Origin: an uncultured Flammeovirgaceae bacterium
GTDB taxonomy: Bacteria > Bacteroidota > Bacteroidia > Cytophagales > Cyclobacteriaceae
Direction: 5' to 3'
Length of the DNA: 6,688 nt
Assembly: GCA_937138955.1 (NCBI GenBank)
Contig: CAKZPJ010000603.1
Span: 1 to 6,688 of the forward strand
Positions within the stretch are counted from its first letter, which is position 1, and each line of letters begins with the position of its first letter. This document shows positions 1 to 4,483 of the stretch, piece by piece. A model generated the notes under the pieces. That model was not told the DNA's origin. It searched no databases and was given only the letters and a program-made list of their open reading frames with translations. Both the position numbers and the translations under genes were made by a program.

Positions 1-36
1 ATTTTGAACGACCTAAAAACTAACAAGCAGGAGTAA
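1..36 (+). CDS. Possible C-terminal tail of an upstream gene (partial)
   Basis: Reading from base 1 in frame 1 gives eleven codons (ILNDLKTNKQE) ending in TAA at 34-36. The charged, Lys/Glu-rich tail is plausible for a protein C-terminus. A hairpin followed by a T-run begins exactly at this stop, which is where a terminator for such a gene would sit. Frame 3 is also open for six codons, to TAA at 21-23, so the assignment is not certain. Nothing can be said about the function from so short a piece. Confidence 0.3.
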   Translation: MLNDLKTNKQE

Positions 37-62
37 GTGGTAAACTTCTTTCCACTCTTTTT
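36..62 (+). terminator. Weak intrinsic terminator-like hairpin
   Basis: AGTGG (36-40) pairs with CCACT (52-56). After one bulged T, AAA (42-44) pairs with TTT (49-51) around a CTTC loop. Five Ts follow at 58-62. The stem is short, with an eight-pair total and a bulge. It would end a gene whose stop is at 34-36. It lies just ahead of the small membrane-protein gene that starts near 84, so expression of that gene would need readthrough or a promoter I cannot see. Confidence 0.4.
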
Positions 63-83
63 ATCTTAGGGGAAAATTTGTCT

Positions 84-269
84 ATGCAATATCTTACCAA
101 AGCCAATATAGCTTATATAGCTGCAGTCATTTTATTACTGTCCAATATTGTATTAAAAAAGACCGGGAATGGTCTGGAAGCTTTATATTGGCTGGGGCTT
201 GTAGCCTTTGCAGTAGGATTGTATTTTCAATATGGCAAGTTACAGGTTTCGATGTTGAAAATTCGGTAA
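84..269 (+). CDS. Small two-helix membrane protein, unknown function
   Basis: The 61-residue product is not one I recognise. It has two hydrophobic segments, about residues 8-24 (IAYIAAVILLLSNIVL) and 33-51 (ALYWLGLVAFAVGLYF). They are joined by a short polar loop with two lysines and a glycine pair (KKTGNG), so it should form a membrane hairpin. The tail is basic (KLQVSMLKIR). I chose ATG at 84. An in-frame TTG at 78 would add two residues (MS), and the purine-rich AGGGGA at 68-73 is about 5 bases from the TTG and 10 from the ATG, so the start is not settled. A possible terminator lies immediately upstream, and the gene converges on the reductase gene after 89 bases. The sequence composition fits a real membrane protein, but no homologue is known to me. 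Confidence 0.6.
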   Translation: MQYLTKANIAYIAAVILLLSNIVLKKTGNGLEALYWLGLVAFAVGLYFQYGKLQVSMLKIR

Positions 270-358
270 ATCTTGACGCTCTCAACCGCGCAACAGCTTG
301 TCTCGGGCTTAACCAGAGGGTCGCCTTTAACTTTCTAAACCTGCAACCTAAAACCTTT
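270..358. other. Convergent intergenic gap without a clear terminator
   Basis: This stretch separates the stop of the small membrane-protein gene (+) from the stop of the reductase gene (-). I looked on both strands for a GC-rich stem followed by a T-run and found none. Only trivial 3-bp pairings such as GGC/GCC occur. Either transcription from the two sides runs into the opposite gene or termination is by a factor such as Rho. Confidence 0.5.
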
Positions 359-1546
359 TCAGTCAATTTCAATAATTACGTCAGATGTAAGTGGATGGCC
401 TACGCAGGTGAGTACGTAGCCTTGCTTTAGATCATCTTCGGTTAGGGCGTCGGTTTCATCTAGTTTCATACGGCCTGAAGTGCATTTGCCCATACAGGCG
501 GTACAGATTCCACTTTGGCAGGAGTAGGGTAAGTCTATGTCTAGGGCAATTGCTGTTTCTAGAATTGTGCTGCCGGGGTCTACCGCAAAGCGATGAGTTT
601 CGCCTTCAAAAATAACGGTTACCTCGTTGGTTTCCGTGACCGGAACTTTATCGTTACCTAGCGCGCCTACTGTGGTTTCGGTATCCCAGGTAGCAGATGG
701 TGACTGCTCTTCAGCAGAAGATTCATTTGTCTTCGGTTTGGCTGGTGTTGCTACAAAGCTTTCCTTATGAACTAATGATGGTTGTACGCCCTGTTCGTTC
801 AGGGCTTGTAGCACATTTTCCATCATTCCCTGCGGGCCACACAAAAAGTATTCGGTCTTATCTTCAGAAAAAGGTAATTCAGCGATTAATTCTGGAACCC
901 GTTCTGGGCTAATTAGCCCACTATGGCTGGCAAATTCCGGGCTGGCATTTTCCAAAATATGGGTTAGATGAAATCGCTTGGGCATCTGGCTTTGCAACTG
1001 ATGCAGATGCTCGCGAAAAATAATTGCCTCTTCATCGCGGTTCGCATAGATCAGCGAAATTTTAGATTCGGGTTCCTTTTCTAGTGCTGATTTTATCAGC
1101 GACATAAGCGGCGTAATACCGCTTCCACCCCCAAACATGACCAAATGCCGGGGCTGATCAGAATTTAGTTCAGTAGTAAATGTACCAGCCGGAGCCTGCA
1201 CTTTTACTGTATCGCCTGGTTGTAATGTATCGTTCAAGTAATTAGACACTTTACCGGATGCCACCCGCTTCACCGTAACTGCTGGGTATTGATTAGTGAA
1301 GGGGGAGGTAGATAACGAGTACGATCGCCGTACCTCTTGATTATTAATATCTAAAATAAGTGTAAGAAACTGCCCCGGCTTGTAAACCAAGTCAGGTTGG
1401 TCAAATACAATAGTGATAGCATCGGCCGTTTCTCGTATAATTTCCTTAACCTTCAGCTCCTTCGGACTAGGCTTCTTTACTGGTGAACTCGCTTCCGATT
1501 CTTCTTTATCTTTACTCTTAGACTTTGAAAAAAAATTAAACTTCAC
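359..1546 (-). CDS. PaaE-like ferredoxin-NAD(P)H reductase (FAD + NAD + 2Fe-2S)
   Basis: This 395-residue electron-transfer protein carries electrons from NAD(P)H through FAD to a plant-type 2Fe-2S centre and on to a partner oxygenase, desaturase or similar enzyme. The domain order is FNR-type FAD domain (about 30-125, with RSYS at 74-77), NAD(P)-binding domain (about 130-265, with GGGSGITP at 139-146 and CGPQGMM at 236-242), then a C-terminal ferredoxin domain (about 306-395). Cluster ligands are C343, C348, C351 and C381 (spacing C-x4-C-x2-C-x29-C). An extra cysteine, C355, sits close by. This order is that of PaaE, the reductase of phenylacetyl-CoA epoxygenase, but no paa genes are in view, so the partner is unknown and I give no symbol. 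The protein is longer than E. coli PaaE because of a Lys/Ser/Glu-rich N-terminal tail (1-30) and a low-complexity Thr/Glu/Ser linker (266-305). The start is GTG at 1546-1544. No in-frame ATG lies between it and the upstream TAA, and AGAGGA sits 5 bases before it. The protein is cytoplasmic, with no signal peptide. Confidence 0.93.
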   Translation of the reverse strand: MKFNFFSKSKSKDKEESEASSPVKKPSPKELKVKEIIRETADAITIVFDQPDLVYKPGQFLTLILDINNQEVRRSYSLSTSPFTNQYPAVTVKRVASGKVSNYLNDTLQPGDTVKVQAPAGTFTTELNSDQPRHLVMFGGGSGITPLMSLIKSALEKEPESKISLIYANRDEEAIIFREHLHQLQSQMPKRFHLTHILENASPEFASHSGLISPERVPELIAELPFSEDKTEYFLCGPQGMMENVLQALNEQGVQPSLVHKESFVATPAKPKTNESSAEEQSPSATWDTETTVGALGNDKVPVTETNEVTVIFEGETHRFAVDPGSTILETAIALDIDLPYSCQSGICTACMGKCTSGRMKLDETDALTEDDLKQGYVLTCVGHPLTSDVIIEID

Positions 1547-1551
1547 AACAA

Positions 1552-1557
1552 TCCTCT
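1552..1557 (-). promoter_or_regulatory. Shine-Dalgarno site of the reductase gene
   Basis: The - strand reads AGAGGA five bases before the GTG start. It decides the start, since no ATG is available between the preceding in-frame stop and this GTG. The other gene starts in the window (purB, greA, HIT) have AT-rich leaders without such a site, as is common in Bacteroidota, so this one stands out. Confidence 0.6.
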
Positions 1558-1616
1558 TTATATTTTAATCGTAATACTTAATCTCCGTAGCCAGCTCATA
1601 AATGATGGCTTTACGT

Positions 1617-1633
1617 ACTCATGAGTTTTGAGT
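1617..1633. repeat. Small palindrome plus half-site in the divergent region
   Basis: ACTCATGAGT (1617-1626) is a perfect 10-bp palindrome, followed by another TGAGT at 1629-1633. It lies in the leader of the reductase gene, about 70 bases before its start and downstream of the candidate - strand promoter. This is the position of an operator, but a 10-bp palindrome can arise by chance and no regulator gene is adjacent. Confidence 0.2.
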
Positions 1634-1684
1634 TACCTCATTAAACAAACTCTGAACTATAACACGCTTTTACCAAAACCTTCC

Positions 1685-1692
1685 CAAAATTA
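1685..1692 (-). promoter_or_regulatory. Candidate -7 element for the reductase gene
   Basis: The - strand reads TAATTTTG, an exact match to the Bacteroidetes -7 consensus TAnnTTTG. No TTTG is found at the usual 17-19 base spacing; the nearest (1721-1718) is 25 bases away. Transcription would start near 1680 and give a leader of roughly 130 bases before the GTG. It forms an inverted repeat with the box at 1726-1733. Confidence 0.35.
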
Positions 1693-1725
1693 TGAGAGAT
1701 GACCGTAAAATCGCGCACAAATTTC

Positions 1726-1733
1726 TAATTTTG
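1726..1733 (+). promoter_or_regulatory. Candidate -7 element for purB
   Basis: TAATTTTG matches the Bacteroidetes -7 consensus TAnnTTTG exactly. The expected start site, around 1738-1740, would leave a leader of only about 16-18 bases before the purB ATG. No TTTG -33 element is seen at 17-19 bases upstream, so the promoter is either weak, activated by a factor, or fortuitous. Confidence 0.4.
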
Positions 1734-1755
1734 GATTTACTATTAACAAATTTAC

Positions 1756-3111
1756 ATGGAATTAACTTCCCTCACCGCAGTTTCACCTATTGACGGACGG
1801 TATCGAAGGCATACTACCTCTTTATCTCCGTACTTCTCCGAATACGCACTAATCCGTTATCGGGTTTTGGTTGAAGTAGAATACTTTATTGCTCTTTGCG
1901 AACTGCCGCTACCCCAGCTAACTAAAGTAGATTCATCGGTATTTTCTAAGCTACGAGCAATAGCAGAGAACTTTACTGAGGAAGATGCCCAGAAAATTAA
2001 ACAATGGGAAAAACAAACCAACCACGATGTGAAGGCGGTAGAGTACTTTTTAAAAGACCGTTGGGATACCCTGGGATTAGCTGAATATAAAGAGTTTATT
2101 CACTTTGGCCTTACTTCTCAGGATATTAATAACACCGCTATTCCATTGAGCTTACGCGATGCAGTACAGCAGGTTTATCGTCCTTTAATTGAAGAAGTAC
2201 TGAAAAAGATAGGGAAACAGGCGGCCAATTGGAGCAATTTACCCATGCTGGCTCGCACCCATGGTCAACCAGCGTCGCCTACTACTTTCGGTAAAGAATG
2301 GTTGGTATTTCACGAGCGGTTGCAGCAGCAGTTAATTTCTCTTAATTCAGTGCCTTTTGCGGCGAAGTTCGGCGGGGCCACCGGTAATATGAATGCTCAC
2401 GTAGTGGCCTACCCTGACCAGAATTGGAATGCATTTGCCGCAAAATTTGTGAACGAAGCACTAGGGTTACAACGTAGTTTTCCGACTACCCAAATTGAGC
2501 ACTACGACCATTTGGCGGCTCTGCTCGATGCATTAAAGCGAATCAATATTATTCTGATTGACTTTAGCCGAGACGTTTGGCAGTACGTAGCTATGGGTTA
2601 TCTAAAGCAAAAGGTAATAGAAAACGAAGTAGGTTCTTCAGCCATGCCGCACAAAGTAAACCCTATTGACTTTGAGAATGCCGAAGGTAACTTAGGAATT
2701 GCTAATGCTTTATTAATTCATTTGGCGGAGAAGCTTCCTATTTCTCGCTTACAGCGAGATTTGACTGATTCTACCGTATTGCGTAATCTGGGTGTTCCGT
2801 TAGGTCACATACTGATTGCTTTTCAATCGTTACTAAAAGGGTTAAATAAGATTGAGGTAAATGAAGCGGCTTTGCACGGTGATCTGGAAGAAAACTGGGC
2901 AGTAGTAGCTGAGGCTATTCAAACCATCTTACGGCGCGAAGGCTACCCAAAACCCTACGAAGCTTTGAAGTCGTTAACTCGGGGTAAAACTCAAATTTCG
3001 GAAGCAGATATAAAACATTTTATTGATTCATTGGAAGTAAGCGATCCGGTAAAGCACGAGCTACAGTCTGTTTCTCCGTTCAACTACATCGGAATAAAAA
3101 GCCAGGGATAG
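1756..3111 (+). CDS. purB: Adenylosuccinate lyase
   Basis: Adenylosuccinate lyase releases fumarate twice in purine metabolism: from SAICAR to give AICAR, and from adenylosuccinate to give AMP. It acts in the cytoplasm as a homotetramer whose active sites are shared between subunits. The 451-residue length and the opening (MELTSLTAVSPIDGRY) match the E. coli-type long form of about 456 residues. Conserved regions seen are TNHDVKAVEYF (88-98), TSQDINN (120-126), THGQP (168-172) with the general-acid histidine H169, and the fumarase/aspartase-superfamily signature GSSAMPHKVNP (293-303) with the catalytic-loop serine S295. RDLTDSTVLRN (334-344) and the C-terminal NYIG are also typical. Family features are intact, with no frameshift. 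The ATG at 1756 aligns with the E. coli N-terminus, and there is no Shine-Dalgarno sequence. It is transcribed divergently from the reductase and is followed by a 270-base gap, so it is probably monocistronic. Confidence 0.98.
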   Translation: MELTSLTAVSPIDGRYRRHTTSLSPYFSEYALIRYRVLVEVEYFIALCELPLPQLTKVDSSVFSKLRAIAENFTEEDAQKIKQWEKQTNHDVKAVEYFLKDRWDTLGLAEYKEFIHFGLTSQDINNTAIPLSLRDAVQQVYRPLIEEVLKKIGKQAANWSNLPMLARTHGQPASPTTFGKEWLVFHERLQQQLISLNSVPFAAKFGGATGNMNAHVVAYPDQNWNAFAAKFVNEALGLQRSFPTTQIEHYDHLAALLDALKRINIILIDFSRDVWQYVAMGYLKQKVIENEVGSSAMPHKVNPIDFENAEGNLGIANALLIHLAEKLPISRLQRDLTDSTVLRNLGVPLGHILIAFQSLLKGLNKIEVNEAALHGDLEENWAVVAEAIQTILRREGYPKPYEALKSLTRGKTQISEADIKHFIDSLEVSDPVKHELQSVSPFNYIGIKSQG

Positions 3112-3145
3112 AAAGTTACAAATTTTAGGGCGAAAGTTTACAAAA
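3111..3145 (+). repeat. Imperfect direct repeat after purB
   Basis: GAAAGTTACAAA (3111-3122) is followed by GAAAGTTTACAAA (3132-3144), the same word with one inserted T, 21 bases apart. It starts at the last base of the purB stop codon. It has no hairpin potential of note and no known role; it may be a local duplication. Confidence 0.3.
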
Positions 3146-3223
3146 CCCGACACTTGTAGCTCATAGCCTGTAACTGGTAAGCTAAAACTAACAATCTGGG
3201 AACTTTCTCTCTGAAAATCGTGG

Positions 3224-3254
3224 TTTGAAGAACTAGTCTATTTCCTTATTTTTG
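3224..3254 (+). promoter_or_regulatory. Full Bacteroidetes-type promoter ahead of greA
   Basis: TTTG at 3224-3227 and TATTTTTG at 3247-3254 match the -33 (TTTG) and -7 (TAnnTTTG) elements of the primary sigma factor of Bacteroidota, separated by exactly 19 bases. The predicted start is about 3258-3261. This is the only complete two-part match I found in the window, and it points toward greA with a leader of about 120 bases. A terminator-like hairpin begins at about the predicted +1. Confidence 0.6.
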
Positions 3255-3258
3255 CGCG

Positions 3259-3291
3259 ACGCTCTGCCCAAGTTGGGTAGCGCGTTTTTTT
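3259..3291 (+). terminator. Strong terminator-like hairpin at the 5' end of the greA leader
   Basis: ACGC (3259-3262) and CTGCCCA (3264-3270) pair with TGGGTAG (3274-3280) and GCGT (3282-3285), with one T/C mismatch (3263/3281), one G-T pair and an AGT loop. Seven Ts follow (3285-3291). It can end purB transcription, 148 bases after the purB stop. It also lies immediately downstream of the candidate promoter at 3224-3254, so it would end most transcripts from that promoter at about 30 bases unless bypassed. That makes it a possible greA attenuator. Confidence 0.75.
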
Positions 3292-3311
3292 ATCAATTTT
3301 ATCGAACCTCC

Positions 3312-3345
3312 GAAAAACGGCTGCTTACGTAGGCCGTTCTTTTAT
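3312..3345 (+). terminator. Second hairpin with T-rich tail in the greA leader
   Basis: AACGGC (3316-3321) pairs with GCCGTT (3333-3338) around an 11-base loop. After one mismatch, the flanking As (3313-3314) can also pair with Ts. The tail is CTTTTATTTTATTT, less uniform than that of the first hairpin. It lies 43 bases before the greA ATG. It may be a tandem terminator for purB or a second attenuation step for greA. Confidence 0.55.
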
Positions 3346-3381
3346 TTTATTTCGGTGGATAGATGTTAAATTTTATCAATT

Positions 3382-3861
3382 ATGGCAGTATCATATTACA
3401 CCAAAGAAGGGCTGCAAAAGCTGAAAGACGAGCTAAATGAATTAAAGACCAAGGGGCGAACCGATATGGCTAAACAAATTGCCGAGGCTCGTGATAAAGG
3501 AGATTTAAGTGAAAATGCTGAATACGACGCCGCCAAAGATGCCCAAGGACTTCTGGAGTTGAAAATTTCTAAATTGGAAGGAACGGTAGGTAATGCTCGC
3601 GTTATTGATGAGTCTACTATTGATACCTCTAAGGTCTCTATTCTTTCTACCGTAGAAATTAAGAATAAGAAAAACGGCGCAAAGGTAGCTTATACTCTAG
3701 TTTCTGAAGAAGAAGCAGACTTAAAGGCTAATAAAATTTCCGTGAAATCACCGTTTGGAAAAGGGTTACTTGGTAAAAAGGTAGGCGAGATCGCTGAAGT
3801 GAAAGCCCCTGCTGGCACGATGGAGTTTGAAGTATTAGACATTTCTGTAAGCGGAATTTAA
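3382..3861 (+). CDS. greA: Transcription elongation factor GreA
   Basis: GreA enters the secondary channel of RNA polymerase and stimulates cleavage of the backtracked RNA 3' end, restarting stalled complexes. The 159-residue length equals the family norm (E. coli 158). The N-terminal coiled-coil hairpin covers about residues 1-75. Its tip carries GDLSENAEY (40-48), with the acidic residues D41 and E44 at the same numbers as the catalytic pair in E. coli. The C-terminal FKBP-like domain (about 82-157) has ISVKSPFGKGLLGK (119-132). The Bacteroidota-type opening (YYTKEGLQKLKDEL) supports ATG at 3382. The leader before it is AT-rich with no Shine-Dalgarno sequence. It is followed after 50 bases by the HIT gene with no terminator between them, so the two are probably cotranscribed. 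Regulation may be by attenuation in the leader hairpins. Confidence 0.98.
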   Translation: MAVSYYTKEGLQKLKDELNELKTKGRTDMAKQIAEARDKGDLSENAEYDAAKDAQGLLELKISKLEGTVGNARVIDESTIDTSKVSILSTVEIKNKKNGAKVAYTLVSEEEADLKANKISVKSPFGKGLLGKKVGEIAEVKAPAGTMEFEVLDISVSGI

Positions 3862-3892
3862 GAAATTCCGAGTTTCATCCGCTAAAACTTGG
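3852..3892 (+). repeat. Two overlapping hairpins at the greA stop codon
   Basis: CGGAATTT (3852-3859) and AAATTCCG (3863-3870) form a perfect 8-bp inverted repeat around AAG, spanning the greA stop. CCGAGTTT (3868-3875) and AAACTTGG (3885-3892) form a second 8-bp stem with one G-U pair. They share CCG (3868-3870), so only one can form fully at a time. No T-run follows, so neither looks like an intrinsic terminator. A role in mRNA processing or in setting the greA/HIT ratio is possible. Confidence 0.4.
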
Positions 3893-3911
3893 AACTCAAA
3901 ACCCTAATTCT

Positions 3912-4307
3912 ATGCCCAGCATCTTCAATAAGATCATCAATCGAGAAATTCCGGGTCATATTGTGGCCGAGAATGATCACGCTATCGCCTTTCTGGATAT
4001 TCGTCCGCTAACTAAAGGGCATACTCTCGTTGTGCCTAAGCAGGAAGTTGACTATCTCTTTGATCTGGACGATGAGGCTTACACTCAACTTAACCTGTTT
4101 GCAAAGCAAGTAGCCATTGGGCTCAAGAACGTAATTTCTTGTCAGCGGATTGCTACTGCTGTTATTGGACTAGAGGTACCTCACGCGCATATTCACCTCA
4201 TTCCAATTAACAGCATGAGCGACGCTAACTTCAGTAACCCTAAGCTTACCATAAGCGAAGATGAAATGACTCATATAGCAGCGGAAATTCGCGCTGCAGT
4301 AGAATAG
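3912..4307 (+). CDS. HIT family nucleotide-binding hydrolase
   Basis: This 131-residue histidine-triad protein is expected to hydrolyse or transfer nucleoside phosphates of the Hint type, such as nucleoside phosphoramidates. The substrate cannot be read from sequence. The triad is HAHIH (91-95), with H93 as the likely nucleophile. The N-terminal IFNKIINREIPGHIV (4-18) and DIRPLTKGHTLVVPK (29-43) are the usual HIT strands. The CxxC zinc cysteines found in many Hint-like proteins are replaced by Ser3 and Asn6, so no zinc site is expected. The stretch before the triad reads VIGLEVPH (84-91), where many HIT proteins have a G-Q-x-V-x-H pattern; I take this to be a Bacteroidota variant. It lies 50 bases after greA on the same strand and is followed by a terminator, so it is the second gene of a greA-HIT operon. 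It is cytoplasmic, with no signal peptide. Confidence 0.93.
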   Translation: MPSIFNKIINREIPGHIVAENDHAIAFLDIRPLTKGHTLVVPKQEVDYLFDLDDEAYTQLNLFAKQVAIGLKNVISCQRIATAVIGLEVPHAHIHLIPINSMSDANFSNPKLTISEDEMTHIAAEIRAAVE

Positions 4308-4332
4308 CTCTTTACACATATTATTCAATACC

Positions 4333-4367
4333 AAAGAGGCTATCTCAAACGTGAGGCGGCTTTTTTT
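4333..4367 (+). terminator. Intrinsic terminator of the greA-HIT operon
   Basis: CTCA (4344-4347) pairs with TGAG (4352-4355) around an AACG loop. The stem extends outward through GGC and GCx pairs with two to three G-U pairs and one mismatch. The As at 4333-4335 can pair into the T-run. Seven Ts follow at 4361-4367. The element starts 26 bases after the HIT stop. On the - strand the tail is only CTCTTT, so it is a poor terminator for the converging permease gene. Confidence 0.8.
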
Positions 4368-4483
4368 AATCAGATGACTGTTGAGTCAGCCTATTTACTA
4401 TCTTGATCTATGGGCGACAACCAAAAGAAAAAGTCTGCTAGTAAAATAGTCTTCAAAGCGTACCACCATCAGTGACATTTTAT
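4368..4483. other. Convergent gap with no clear - strand terminator
   Basis: This gap lies between the HIT terminator and the permease stop. It contains a small palindromic hairpin TGACT-GTTG-AGTCA (4375-4388) without a T-run on either strand. It also contains an A-rich stretch (4430-4436) that would read as a T-rich tail on the - strand but lacks a convincing stem before it. I find no open reading frame of note here. Confidence 0.45.

Noticed and set aside
127..430. Open frames on both strands (127-372 - and 188-430 +) across the small-gene/reductase junction
   Set aside because: They overlap the small membrane-protein gene and the reductase tail in other frames, have no family features and mixed composition. 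I read them as shadows.
697..912. 71-codon + strand frame inside the reductase gene
   Set aside because: It is antisense to a well-supported coding region with conserved cofactor motifs and has no recognisable domain.
3155..3184. TAGCT...AGCTA pairing after purB as a structured RNA
   Set aside because: The arms are only 5 bp with a loop of about 18 bases and no supporting internal helix, which is within chance.
3367..3374. TAAATTTT just before greA as a proximal -7 element
   Set aside because: It misses the final G of TAnnTTTG, has no TTTG at 17-19 bases upstream and would leave almost no leader. It is weaker than the promoter at 3224-3254 but cannot be fully excluded.
4375..4388. TGACT-GTTG-AGTCA hairpin as a terminator for the permease
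   Set aside because: The stem is only 5 bp and no T-run follows on the - strand or on the + strand.
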